From contig JACRNA010000030.1 of the NCBI GenBank assembly GCA_016219445.1, forward strand, positions 1 through 36,933: 36,933 nt of DNA. Reading direction: 5' to 3'. The position numbers and the translations under genes were made by a program. Below, piece by piece: positions 22,971-31,768 of this stretch. Positions within the stretch are counted from its first letter, which is position 1. Each line of letters begins with the position of its first letter. This DNA comes from Candidatus Amesbacteria bacterium (GTDB lineage Bacteria > Patescibacteriota > Microgenomatia > CAZETR01 > Amesbacteraceae). The notes under the pieces were generated by a model. The model ran no database searches. It saw nothing but the letters and a program-made list of their open reading frames with translations, and was not told the DNA's origin.

Positions 22971-24491
22971 CTATTTGACTCTATAAATCGCGATCTCGGA
23001 GTTTTCAAAAATATTTGACATATCAATTGAAATCGTTCCTATTTTTTTGATTAAATACACATACGTTATGTTCTTGTCTATCAAGAAATTGACATTGGGT
23101 TGTTTCCAAAATCCGTCTATCGTTTTACGACGCGCTTGCCAATCATAACCCATGATATTTAGATTGACTTCATCTTCCAAGAATCCTGGATGACCTGAAA
23201 AGGCTGAGACATAGGCCGTGGATTCATATTCATAGAGTGGTCTTGGAGCCTCTGTGTCTTTGACAATAGCTGGATAAGACAATACTACTCCTGCAGGCTG
23301 GGTAGACAAAAACTTCAAAGCATCTAGTTCCTCAATTGAGATTTTTGCCGGAGGGCGGGAGGGTAAATAATGTGGCAAAGTCTGAATAGCTGTGGGAATA
23401 GTCAAAATGACTATAAGTATCTTAAGTAACTTAGGAAATCCTTGGATGCTTATACCTGCTAAAATCCCCATAAAAAATAAAGAATAATAGAAAAACTGAA
23501 TAGTATTCCAGGCAGTTCCCGATTGGACAAAGAACATAGGTAATATCAATCCCGCGCCAATGACGCTGGTATAAAACCAACTCTTTGTATGAAATAATCC
23601 AATTATTCTTGTGCCCATGTTACCAATGACAAATATAGCCAATGCCACACAATAGGCCAGAATTGCTTTTGGATAATTACCTGCTGCCCGGTAATTGATC
23701 ATGGCTTCATAAAACTTTGGCCAATTAAAGCGGTCGGAAAGAGCCATCATGGTTTCGAGAAACCAACCTGGTCGCCAGACCACCAGAGAGGAGCTAGTCG
23801 TCAGGAGCTGGTAATTAGTCACAAGATAAATTATTAAACTCAAAATTAAAGTCTTATATAAATTTCGGTCTTTAAGACCAACAACCAATAAACCCCCGAA
23901 GGCTAATAAACCTGCATAAATTTTGATATGAGGAAGAACGGCAAATACAAGTCCTGCCCACCAATATTTTTTGTTTTTGATTAATAACAGACCTGTAAGA
24001 AGCAATATTAATGATAGGGCAAATGGGGGATTAATGAGGGTAGACATTGATTGCTGTGCCCAAAACATAGATTCGCCTCCACCAAATACCCATCCAAGAC
24101 TTCCACCAAAATAGGTGAAAAATACACTCCAGAGATTATTTGTCAGCTTATAAACAAGCCAGCCAATGGCAATTGCAAAAAGTGGGGGTAAAATTTGAAA
24201 GTATAAATTTACTATGGGAATTCTGGTGAGAGTATGTATTCCAGCCAATGTCAAATCAAATCCCAAATGATAATTTGTAATTTGCTCCCCTGCCATAATC
24301 GGCAATTCCAGGCTGCCCCTTGCTAAACTGCTGGCCAAAGCCACATGCCATACTCCGTCATGACCATTTGATCCCCAGAACCCCATACCATAGTCATAAA
24401 CTAAGCCACTTTTAACCATAGTCAGAGACCAAAATATTGTTCCAATTACAATCAGGATCCAATGTCTATAATTTTTTGCGAAAGTGATCAT
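22971..24491 (-). CDS. Polytopic membrane protein, GT-C-like, family not recognised
   Basis: 506 residues with about ten hydrophobic segments and an extracytoplasmic C-terminal domain. The first loop contains WGSNGHDGVWHVALASSLARGSLELPIMAGEQITNYHLGFDL; the HDG and following acidic or polar residues could play the GT-C catalytic role. The overall shape (N-terminal acidic loop, helices, C-terminal soluble domain ending FENSEIAIYRVK) resembles the GT-C proteins around it. I do not recognise a named family. It overlaps the upstream flippase by 26 bases, and its product may act on the same exported glycan. A heptamer array lies at 23791-23825. Confidence 0.6.
   Translation of the reverse strand: MITFAKNYRHWILIVIGTIFWSLTMVKSGLVYDYGMGFWGSNGHDGVWHVALASSLARGSLELPIMAGEQITNYHLGFDLTLAGIHTLTRIPIVNLYFQILPPLFAIAIGWLVYKLTNNLWSVFFTYFGGSLGWVFGGGESMFWAQQSMSTLINPPFALSLILLLTGLLLIKNKKYWWAGLVFAVLPHIKIYAGLLAFGGLLVVGLKDRNLYKTLILSLIIYLVTNYQLLTTSSSLVVWRPGWFLETMMALSDRFNWPKFYEAMINYRAAGNYPKAILAYCVALAIFVIGNMGTRIIGLFHTKSWFYTSVIGAGLILPMFFVQSGTAWNTIQFFYYSLFFMGILAGISIQGFPKLLKILIVILTIPTAIQTLPHYLPSRPPAKISIEELDALKFLSTQPAGVVLSYPAIVKDTEAPRPLYEYESTAYVSAFSGHPGFLEDEVNLNIMGYDWQARRKTIDGFWKQPNVNFLIDKNITYVYLIKKIGTISIDMSNIFENSEIAIYRVK
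23791..23825. repeat. Degenerate heptamer array (5 copies)
   Basis: Units GAGCTAG, TCGTCAG, GAGCTGG, TAATTAG, TCACAAG. It encodes VTNYQLLTTSSSLV in an extracytoplasmic loop. Confidence 0.65.
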
Positions 24492-25902
24492 AAAAGGGCT
24501 TGACGTCTAATAACAATTCTTTACCACCAAATGCCATTACTCCTATGATATATCCCATTGACGACATGACAAGGGTCACCACTATGCCAAAACTATGTAC
24601 CAACAAACCCACTACCAACATTAAGCCTGCAGAAGCGCTAGCCGTCAACAAACTCCGAACCAAGCTAAATCCAATTATTTTTTTGGCAACCAAAAGTGGA
24701 ACAATTGAGAAGATAGATATAATTCCCACTGCGTAAGCCACACCCATAAATCCAAATTTAACGGCCAAGACAGGCTTTAATAACCATTCAAGTACCAGCC
24801 ACATTATCATAAGTCCGGTATTTATTTTTGCTTTTCCTAAGGCATAAAGAATACCCATGACTGGAGTAGAAACACATGACATAATCGCACCAAAACAGGC
24901 AATATATAGAGGAACCAGGGCTGGTTGCCACTTAAACCATTTTGGAACTAAATATGCCAGATGCGACCAGGCCAGTCCGATGCCGATAACCATGGGAAAG
25001 ATGACCAAGCAGACAAACATCAAAAGCCTCTCGGTAGATCTGGCAAACTCCTGAAGATGATCTTGCATACGGGATAATGCAGGGAAGGCTACCCGAGACG
25101 CGTTGTCCATTATCAGTCTCTGTGGTTGCTGGCTATAATAAATTCCCCAGCTAAGATATCCCATTCCGGAGGCTCCAATAATTTTCCACAAAAACAAATT
25201 CATAAACTGGTCTTTGACCACAGCTAATAATGAATTTGTCTGATATGGAACACCAAACTTGAGCAATTTTTTTAGACTTTCTTTGGAAAAAGCCAGCCCA
25301 ATTGACCAGGGTTTGAAAATATATAACAATATTAAACCTATTATTCCTTGACCTAAGACTGCGGGAATGTATGACGCCACACCAAAGCCGGAAATGGCCA
25401 TCCCTACCGCCGTGATATTAAATATCAGGGTCTCAACAATCCGCACCAACATAATTTTGTCAAAACGCAATTCGCGCTCGAGCATGACAGAAGGGATTGA
25501 TTTTAATGATGATAATATAAAACTGATCAGTAAAGCTATTAACAACCAAAATTCCGAATCCCCCAAGTTATAATAATTTTTTATCAATGGAGATAATAAA
25601 GCTGTGATAGACACTAAAGATAGAACTAAGCCTTGCTGAATAGTAAAAGTAGTACGAAGATCAGAGGTCGTGGGGGCTTCTTTCTTTTGAATAAGAGATG
25701 CTGCCAGCCCAATATCAGAAAAATATCCAAGAATTACAATAATACTCATTACCAATCCATATAATCCAAATTCTTTGGGACCGAGGTATGTCGTCAGCAA
25801 AAGTACTCCAATTCCCGAAATCAGAGTCAAAATTACTCCCCCTCCGGTCAACGTCACCATTCCCCTCACCGCTCTTGATTTAACCGTTGCTAGATCATTC
25901 AT
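24466..25902 (-). CDS. MOP-superfamily polysaccharide flippase (Wzx/TuaB-like)
   Basis: 478 residues, complete. About 12-14 hydrophobic segments starting after a short cytoplasmic N-terminus (MNDLATVKSRAVRG). TTYLGPKEFGLYGLVMSII is the LGP-x-E(F/Y)G signature after helix 1; KFGVPYQTNSLLAVVKDQ and RVAFPALSRMQ match polysaccharide biosynthesis flippases of the TuaB/WzxC type. Predicted to translocate lipid-linked glycans so that the GT-C enzymes can act outside. It overlaps the upstream PTPS-related gene by 8 bases and the next gene by 26. The second flippase of the window (the other is at 1-1040), so more than one glycan may be exported. Confidence 0.88.
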   Translation of the reverse strand: MNDLATVKSRAVRGMVTLTGGGVILTLISGIGVLLLTTYLGPKEFGLYGLVMSIIVILGYFSDIGLAASLIQKKEAPTTSDLRTTFTIQQGLVLSLVSITALLSPLIKNYYNLGDSEFWLLIALLISFILSSLKSIPSVMLERELRFDKIMLVRIVETLIFNITAVGMAISGFGVASYIPAVLGQGIIGLILLYIFKPWSIGLAFSKESLKKLLKFGVPYQTNSLLAVVKDQFMNLFLWKIIGASGMGYLSWGIYYSQQPQRLIMDNASRVAFPALSRMQDHLQEFARSTERLLMFVCLVIFPMVIGIGLAWSHLAYLVPKWFKWQPALVPLYIACFGAIMSCVSTPVMGILYALGKAKINTGLMIMWLVLEWLLKPVLAVKFGFMGVAYAVGIISIFSIVPLLVAKKIIGFSLVRSLLTASASAGLMLVVGLLVHSFGIVVTLVMSSMGYIIGVMAFGGKELLLDVKPFYDHFRKKL

Positions 25903-27526
25903 GCTTTATTCTAACAAAATAAAAACCAATACCTAGCCAAGATAACAAAGACAATATGTTTCCGATTGTTCTAATTGGGGTATCGGTAAATTTTACTAAT
26001 ATCTGATGTTGACCAGAAGAAACATCAAAAATAATGCGGCCGAGGCGGAGAGGATCAGAGAGGGGTTTTGTTTCGGCCAATTTGCCATCTACCCAGACTT
26101 TCCAACCCGGAAAATAATAAGTTTGAATGATTAAAGAACCGGGTTTTGTTATCTCTACTTCATATTTTTGTCTATTAGACTTTTTTTCTAAAGTGGTAAA
26201 ACTTCCCTGTGCAGACAAAAACTCCAAATTGTCTGTAGGACCATTAGCCGGCGGACGATACGCCCAAACGGGAAGATAATCAAAAATAGCCGATGTCAAC
26301 ATGAGCTGCCAGTTTTTACCCGTAAAGCGGTCGTAATCGGTATAATTTGGCCACCATTCGCGTGGGCGAAAATAGTTGGCATTTAGTAAGAGTATAAGAG
26401 CAAGAGAGCAGGAGAGTAGAAGTGGTTTTGGTTTTAAGACACCAGAGATAAATGATGCGAAAAAGATAACCAAAGTAAGAAAGCGCCAGGGAAATTGCAA
26501 AATTTCCAATGGCTTTATAAATTGCCAGAGAGGTGTGGACTTCGAATGAGTCAGGAATAAAGATATTAGAAAATAAAAAATAGAAAATAGAATCAAAGCC
26601 CAATATTTCTTTAATTTTTTTGAAAAAGGCAAGGCGACTAAGATAATTGCCGGGATAATCCATTGCATGTAGCCAATAGCAAAGCTCATGGAATCGACGG
26701 GTCCTAGCTCCGACGAACCATAGCCCCAATTGATATTTAGAAACATTTGCTTTACATCCAAAAAATGAGCCAAATAGTTGAAATAACCCGAGGTCAGAGT
26801 CCAAATGGATACATATTGCTGTTCAAAAACAACCGGTAGTGTGAAGAAAGCAGCCAAGCCAAATGCCCATACCGCAGCCAAAGATAAATTCTTAAATGAT
26901 TGAAGCGACTTAAATTTCCACCACCAAAATACTATCCAGGACAGATATGTAGGAACAAAAATCATTAACATTGGATTATGTGATAGCATAAGCGCTGCCA
27001 CAGACAATGACACCAATGGAACCCATTTGAATCTTGAAGATTCTATCAACTTGTATGTAGTCCAATAAATTAGAGGAAACCAGACTAGAGCCCAAGATTC
27101 ATTGACTGCAGCTCTGACATAAAAATCTACCGAATGATACGGTGCATAAAGATAAAGCATTGAGGATAAAGCTCCACCCAGAGAACCAAAAAATTCAGAA
27201 GCCAATAGATATATAGTAACGACAGATGCCAAAAGTACAATTACGCCCAAAATCTTGACAATATCAATATATGAAAATCCCATGGTATGAAATATCTGGC
27301 CGAGGTAATACGGTAGCGGTGGATAGAAATTAAATAGAGGATAACCATAAGAGTAACCCATGTCCGGCACCCAACGGCAGGGAATTTGTCCATCTTCAAA
27401 ACATTTGGTCATCTGAAGCTGGCGCATGGCCTGCAAATCATCATGCATCGGAAAATATCCAGGCTGCATTAGCCAAGCCACAGCGGGTATTGCCAGTATT
27501 ATTAATATTATAAATATCTTTTTCAT
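25895..27526 (-). CDS. PTPS-related (PF10131-type) polytopic membrane protein, copy 2
   Basis: 543 residues. MHDDLQAMR (27-35), PCRWVPD (49-55) and GYPLFNFYPPLPYYLG (61-76) mirror copy 1 at 9953-11500. Mid-protein GYGSSELGPVDSMSFAIGYMQW and the C-terminal YYFPGWKVWVDGK are also shared. Multi-helix membrane protein with an extracytoplasmic beta-rich C-terminus. Activity unknown; a GT-C-like role in surface glycosylation is inferred from architecture and neighbours. ATGA overlap with the ArnT-like gene upstream. Two heptamer arrays occur (26384-26425, 26566-26593), both in membrane-spanning regions. Confidence 0.78.
   Translation of the reverse strand: MKKIFIILIILAIPAVAWLMQPGYFPMHDDLQAMRQLQMTKCFEDGQIPCRWVPDMGYSYGYPLFNFYPPLPYYLGQIFHTMGFSYIDIVKILGVIVLLASVVTIYLLASEFFGSLGGALSSMLYLYAPYHSVDFYVRAAVNESWALVWFPLIYWTTYKLIESSRFKWVPLVSLSVAALMLSHNPMLMIFVPTYLSWIVFWWWKFKSLQSFKNLSLAAVWAFGLAAFFTLPVVFEQQYVSIWTLTSGYFNYLAHFLDVKQMFLNINWGYGSSELGPVDSMSFAIGYMQWIIPAIILVALPFSKKLKKYWALILFSIFYFLISLFLTHSKSTPLWQFIKPLEILQFPWRFLTLVIFFASFISGVLKPKPLLLSCSLALILLLNANYFRPREWWPNYTDYDRFTGKNWQLMLTSAIFDYLPVWAYRPPANGPTDNLEFLSAQGSFTTLEKKSNRQKYEVEITKPGSLIIQTYYFPGWKVWVDGKLAETKPLSDPLRLGRIIFDVSSGQHQILVKFTDTPIRTIGNILSLLSWLGIGFYFVRIKHE
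26384..26425. repeat. Degenerate heptamer array (6 copies)
   Basis: Units TAGTAAG, AGTATAA, GAGCAAG, AGAGCAG, GAGAGTA, GAAGTGG. It encodes PLLLSCSLALILLLN, a membrane helix. Confidence 0.65.
26566..26593. repeat. Degenerate heptamer array, unit ATAGAAA (4 copies)
   Basis: Units TTAGAAA, ATAAAAA, ATAGAAA, ATAGAAT, about 140 bases from another array in the same gene. It encodes LFSIFYFLIS. Confidence 0.65.
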
Positions 27527-28938
27527 TTGGCATTGACTTTAAAAAACAACAATCTATTTTGTATTCCATTTGGCTTTATCGCCTTTGGATAACTGGCCAG
27601 AAGTGTCAGATTGTGCTTACCATAATCGTCTATGTGCAGACGGTCTGAATTGACAACCAAAACTACTTGGTTGTCCACCAAAGAATTTGTCAACTTATCC
27701 GACACCGAATCTATCCAAACTCCTACTCCAATTACTCTGACATTGGGAACTTTGTTAAGATACATTTCCAGGGCACTAAACGGAGTTCCAAAAAATCCTT
27801 CGCTTCCTACCAACACAGATCCTTCCTTACTCATTTGAATTATTTGTTTTGAAACCTCTTTGATTCCCTGACCAGCAGTCCATTCCTCTAGATATCCTGC
27901 CCGTTCATTGCGTGGCAACGGCACCGATTCCGGTTGGAATATAATCAATCCATCAATAATTAGTGCCGGAACAATAATAAGAGTCAGCAAAATTTTATTA
28001 TATTTATTTATCAATATAACTGCGAAAGGTAAAGTAAACAATAAGTATCGTGCAGTAAAGCCCTTTGCAATCAACGCCTGAATAAATATTGGTACTAGCC
28101 ACCAGAGTGCTATGATCTTATTTTTCTTGATACCGACTAACGACAAAACCATACCCACCGGAGTCATCAAATACCAAAAGAAATTCCAAGCATCTATCAT
28201 ATGAGGCTTAAGCGGATCGAGTGGATGCTTGATAATTTCAGTCAGCGGCCAGACATAATCAAGATTGCGCAAAGCGATCATATGAAATTCCGGTCCTAGT
28301 CGCAAAATATTGTACATTCCAAAAGCAATTGCCCAAACAGTCGCTAAATACCCCAAATTTTTCCACTGCCATTTATACAAAAAGAAAATGCTGGGTAACA
28401 GGATAAGAGAAAATATGGCAGGCGACTTTGTCAGCCAGGCAAATCCAAAGGCAAAGCCTGTTAGCATTGAAAAATCCCATCTCTTGTATTCAATACCTAT
28501 TATAAATAACGCCAGTCCCCAGATAATAAACATAACCAGCATTGAATCAACCAATGCCATTCTAGAAAATAAAACACTAAATGGGATTACTGCATAAATT
28601 CCAGATGCAACTAATGCTTGATTTATATTTTTACTTAATAAATATGCAAGTAAACCTACCCCCACTACTCCCAACACACCACTTAATCCTGATAGTACTC
28701 GTCCTGCTATCAAAGGATCGGGAAATACTTTGAGAAATGGAATCATGACCCACATGTAGAGTGGCTGCTTGCCATCGGATAATGGCAAAAAGCGCAAGGT
28801 AGATTCGGCTTTCATAACTTGAGCCCAGCGGACATAGATGGCTTCGTCTGCAAATATTGGCCATGCGTTTAGATTGAGAAAACGCAATAAAGCAGAAATT
28901 ATTAAAATAATTCCTCCTATTAATATTTGTTTTTTCAT
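27523..28938 (-). CDS. GT39/ArnT-like GT-C glycosyltransferase
   Basis: The frame is open to 28995, but MKKQILIGGIIL at 28938 is the natural start and gives an ATGA overlap with the upstream stop; 471 residues. WPIFADEAIYVRWAQVM carries Asp31-Glu32, then DGKQPLYMWVMIP, an excellent match to the ArnT/PMT_2 loop, and VLFSRMALVDSMLVMF with the second conserved aspartate. WLTKSPAIF is also typical. It probably transfers a polyprenyl-phosphate-linked sugar outside the membrane. It directly follows two ALG5-like polyprenyl-phosphate sugar synthase genes, which could supply its donor. It is closer to classical ArnT than the five tandem paralogues are. Confidence 0.86.
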   Translation of the reverse strand: MKKQILIGGIILIISALLRFLNLNAWPIFADEAIYVRWAQVMKAESTLRFLPLSDGKQPLYMWVMIPFLKVFPDPLIAGRVLSGLSGVLGVVGVGLLAYLLSKNINQALVASGIYAVIPFSVLFSRMALVDSMLVMFIIWGLALFIIGIEYKRWDFSMLTGFAFGFAWLTKSPAIFSLILLPSIFFLYKWQWKNLGYLATVWAIAFGMYNILRLGPEFHMIALRNLDYVWPLTEIIKHPLDPLKPHMIDAWNFFWYLMTPVGMVLSLVGIKKNKIIALWWLVPIFIQALIAKGFTARYLLFTLPFAVILINKYNKILLTLIIVPALIIDGLIIFQPESVPLPRNERAGYLEEWTAGQGIKEVSKQIIQMSKEGSVLVGSEGFFGTPFSALEMYLNKVPNVRVIGVGVWIDSVSDKLTNSLVDNQVVLVVNSDRLHIDDYGKHNLTLLASYPKAIKPNGIQNRLLFFKVNAK

Positions 28939-29624
28939 TTGTGCAGTTGGCGAATGCGCCAGAGATCGCGAAACATATTGATAACACCTTCCCAAAAACG
29001 CACTCTGCTATCAGGGACATCTGACCAGTCAACATGTAATTCTATAATCTTGAATTTTAATTTTTCTGCCAGATATAGAATTTCGACATCAAACATAAAA
29101 CGATCAACCTGACTTTTAACAAAGAGTTTTCTGGCAATCTCACCTCGAAACGCTTTGAATCCACACTGTGTATCGCGGAACCGTCTCAGTCCTACCATCG
29201 TGTATTTAATCTGATCAAAAATAAAGGAGGCGACTTGCCTTCCAAATGGTGCATCCGACTTTCCCCTCGAACCAATTACAATATCCGCTCCTTCCAGCTT
29301 TTTTAATATTTTTGGTATTTCTACAAGTGGTGTCGATAAATCAGCATCCATAAACAAGACCTTGTCTCCAGAAGACGCCAAAACACCAGTCCGGACGGCA
29401 TACCCCTTACCACGATTTGGGACATATGTAATTAACTTTGCTCTAGGTTCTTTGATAAGTGCTTTTCTTACCACATCGGCCATATTGTCAGTACTTCCAT
29501 CGTCTACAATAATCAACTCGAAGTTAGGATAGTTTTTGTGTAAATAAACTACCACTGATTTCAGTTTTGTGCCCAGTCTAATTTCTTCGTTGTAGGCTGG
29601 AATTATAACTGACAATTTAAACAT
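28935..29624 (-). CDS. Polyprenyl-phosphate hexose synthase-like GT2 (ALG5/DPM1-like)
   Basis: 229 residues. LSVIIPAYNEEIRL, VDDGSTDN (40-47), NRGKGYAVRTG, FMDADLSTP (91-99, DxD) and RDTQCGFKAFR are the exact block order of dolichyl-phosphate beta-glucosyltransferase (ALG5) and related enzymes. These make polyprenyl-phosphate-sugar from a nucleotide sugar on the cytoplasmic face. No transmembrane helix or GtrA domain is attached. Its stop overlaps the ArnT-like start as ATGA, and its start overlaps the second ALG5-like gene by 8 bases, suggesting donor synthesis coupled to use. Confidence 0.88.
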   Translation of the reverse strand: MFKLSVIIPAYNEEIRLGTKLKSVVVYLHKNYPNFELIIVDDGSTDNMADVVRKALIKEPRAKLITYVPNRGKGYAVRTGVLASSGDKVLFMDADLSTPLVEIPKILKKLEGADIVIGSRGKSDAPFGRQVASFIFDQIKYTMVGLRRFRDTQCGFKAFRGEIARKLFVKSQVDRFMFDVEILYLAEKLKFKIIELHVDWSDVPDSRVRFWEGVINMFRDLWRIRQLHK

Positions 29625-30360
29625 ATTTATTTGTGATTGACCTCCATCTGACCAATAACAATTCTTTCACTCCTGCAATGGCATCCTTTATAAACCTGAC
29701 TCTTTTGCTGTTTTCGTATTGCCATGCGACCGAGACTTCGGAAATTTTGTACTTAAGTTTTCTGGCAATATACAATATCTCAATATCAAATCCCGGATTT
29801 ACCACTCCTCCCACCACGACCTTTTGGGGATGAATTTTTTGTAATGTAGAAAATATTTTTTTTGCTACTTCTCTCTTATAGGCTTTAAATCCACACTGAG
29901 TATCTCTATATGGCAATCTCAATACTAAAAATCTCAATACCACCATTCCATAGGCTAAGATTTGTCTATATAACGGAGCTCCTTTTCTATTTTGACGTGA
30001 ACCAAAAACTACATCTGATCCTTGTTTGAAATATTGTACGAAATTGTCAAATTCAGAAATCGGAGTAGATTGATCCATATCAATAGTCAAAACTATCTCT
30101 CCTTTTGCAGCTGCCACACCAGTCATTATTCCCTGGGCTTTTCCCATATGGGGACTTGAAATTACTTTCACCCGGTTTTCTGTTTCAGAATATTTATTTA
30201 AAGAGGCTAGGGTGTTATCATCAGATCCATCATCAACTATGATGAGTTCCCATTCATAGGTTTTCGATGTCAAAAACTTAAGGATTTTTTCCATTGCCCC
30301 CTTGGACAAGTTTTCATCCTCGTTCCATGCAGAAATAATAATAGATAAATATGGTTTCAT
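29617..30360 (-). CDS. Polyprenyl-phosphate hexose synthase-like GT2 (ALG5-like), second copy
   Basis: ATG at 30360 (MKPYLSIIISAWNEDEN) was preferred to the upstream alternative at 30378, because it begins the first beta strand and lies 1 base after the preceding stop; 247 residues. VDDGSDDNT (42-50), IDMDQSTP (93-100, DxD) and RDTQCGFKAYK match ALG5-like enzymes. Compared with its neighbour it has an insertion LQKIHPQKVVVGGVVNPGFDIEIL before the last domain motif. Likely makes a different polyprenyl-phosphate sugar. Adjacent GT-C genes on both sides (27523, 30362) are plausible users. Confidence 0.87.
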   Translation of the reverse strand: MKPYLSIIISAWNEDENLSKGAMEKILKFLTSKTYEWELIIVDDGSDDNTLASLNKYSETENRVKVISSPHMGKAQGIMTGVAAAKGEIVLTIDMDQSTPISEFDNFVQYFKQGSDVVFGSRQNRKGAPLYRQILAYGMVVLRFLVLRLPYRDTQCGFKAYKREVAKKIFSTLQKIHPQKVVVGGVVNPGFDIEILYIARKLKYKISEVSVAWQYENSKRVRFIKDAIAGVKELLLVRWRSITNKYV

Positions 30361-30361
30361 G

Positions 30362-31768
30362 TTATTTGGTAAATCCAAACATGGATTCAGTTAAATTTTG
30401 ATCCGGGATTGAACAGCTTTTGGTAATCCCCTCCTTAGTATACCTTGAATAATCTGGAAATATGAGCCCCAAAGAGCCAAATGTCTTGTCCATTCTATCT
30501 ACATAGCCATGTGGAAATACGATTGAGTAGACTGGAGCCAACGAATCCGGGCGCATTGTTTTTAACTTGAAATACCAAAACCAGTACCGATAACCAAAAT
30601 TGTTTCCTGGACTTGTAATATATGAGACCGAAACACAAGGATAATTGTTCTTATCTGCATCTTCTTTTATAAAACTGACTATAGCCTTCCTCTCTATGTA
30701 TCCAGCATGATTTGTCTGATAGGAAAATAATCTATCCAGATTATGATATAAAAACAAAGTTAATATTATTGCCACAATTGGTTTTGGTAATTTTTTCAGA
30801 AGCAAGCCCGCACCCAATATCCAGACAATGGTCATTCCATTTAAATAATATTCCGACAATGGCAACGGGTGGAGCGAAAAGAAAGCGATATACATAGCCA
30901 TCCAGCCAACCATTAACCAACGCCAAGTCGAAAATAATAATATACCGCCTAAAATAATTGACGGAATAATCCATTGATTGAGTTTTATAGAATCATCGAT
31001 AAAAATTCTATTGGCATTACGCAATGTGTATCTAATTGTTTGAGTAAGTTTTCCTAATCTATCTGTATAGACGCTTTTTCCGCCAACTGTGGTCAAGGTT
31101 CCAAATAGGGCTCTTGTTTGTGTGAACCCATGTCGAACTTCAAATATCAATAGTGGCAGATTTAAAACAAAACACAACAGAATCGGTAAAAGTATTTCCT
31201 TTGGCGAATATGTTTTGATATGTTTAAGAAAGGCAAGTAATAACAAAGGAACGCCCAAAATGAGCGCCAAATTAAAATGCCAAATAAGGGAAACTAATAT
31301 TGCAACTACATATAGCCATTTTTTGTTGCCTTTCCAGAGCTGGACAAAAGTATGGAAAAACCAGATAGACCACAAAAAGACCGGGGTCGTTGGCACCACC
31401 TCGCGCTCAGTATTGGAAATTAAAAAAGATAAGGCATAAATAAGAGAAGGCGTGAACCCCGCGACATACCACATGCTGGCAACGCCTAATAGTCCGATTG
31501 TAATTGATAGCCACACCCCACCAATGGGATCCATGTTTGCAAGCCAATAAAATGGAATCTGAAGATAATAAAATAGTCCTCCGATATAAATTCCAGGCGA
31601 TGATGTCAGTTGGCCTATCAGACGAACGTGCTTGTCTACCAGAATATCCTTTATTACCCAGCCAGCCAGGTCGTTGTCATGAGTATACGAAGCTCTATCT
31701 CGGTACTGATAACTTCTAGTTAAAAGTCCCAATCCTAATACCAAAATTAAAATTATTTTATTTCTCAT
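30362..31768 (-). CDS. GT-C membrane glycosyltransferase (GT39/PMT_2-like)
   Basis: 468 residues. ASYTHDNDLAGWVIKDIL (Asp31, Asp33) provides the acidic loop residues, followed by SSPGIYIGGLFYYLQIPFYWLA, the second loop motif seen in this group and also in the C-terminal half of the neighbouring fusion protein (SVGNMYLGPLYYYLLLIP). Polytopic, with a soluble C-terminus (SIPDQNLTESMFGFTK). Likely transfers a polyprenyl-phosphate sugar on the outer face. It overlaps the fusion gene upstream by 11 bases and is followed 1 base later by an ALG5-like GT2. Confidence 0.82.
   Translation of the reverse strand: MRNKIILILVLGLGLLTRSYQYRDRASYTHDNDLAGWVIKDILVDKHVRLIGQLTSSPGIYIGGLFYYLQIPFYWLANMDPIGGVWLSITIGLLGVASMWYVAGFTPSLIYALSFLISNTEREVVPTTPVFLWSIWFFHTFVQLWKGNKKWLYVVAILVSLIWHFNLALILGVPLLLLAFLKHIKTYSPKEILLPILLCFVLNLPLLIFEVRHGFTQTRALFGTLTTVGGKSVYTDRLGKLTQTIRYTLRNANRIFIDDSIKLNQWIIPSIILGGILLFSTWRWLMVGWMAMYIAFFSLHPLPLSEYYLNGMTIVWILGAGLLLKKLPKPIVAIILTLFLYHNLDRLFSYQTNHAGYIERKAIVSFIKEDADKNNYPCVSVSYITSPGNNFGYRYWFWYFKLKTMRPDSLAPVYSIVFPHGYVDRMDKTFGSLGLIFPDYSRYTKEGITKSCSIPDQNLTESMFGFTK

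Noticed and set aside
26316-26804. 162-codon - strand ORF
   Set aside because: Alternative frame inside the PTPS-related gene 25895-27526, whose own frame carries matching motifs with copy 1.
31089-31439. 116-codon + strand ORF
   Set aside because: Shadow of the GT-C gene at 30362-31768; no motif and no start context.
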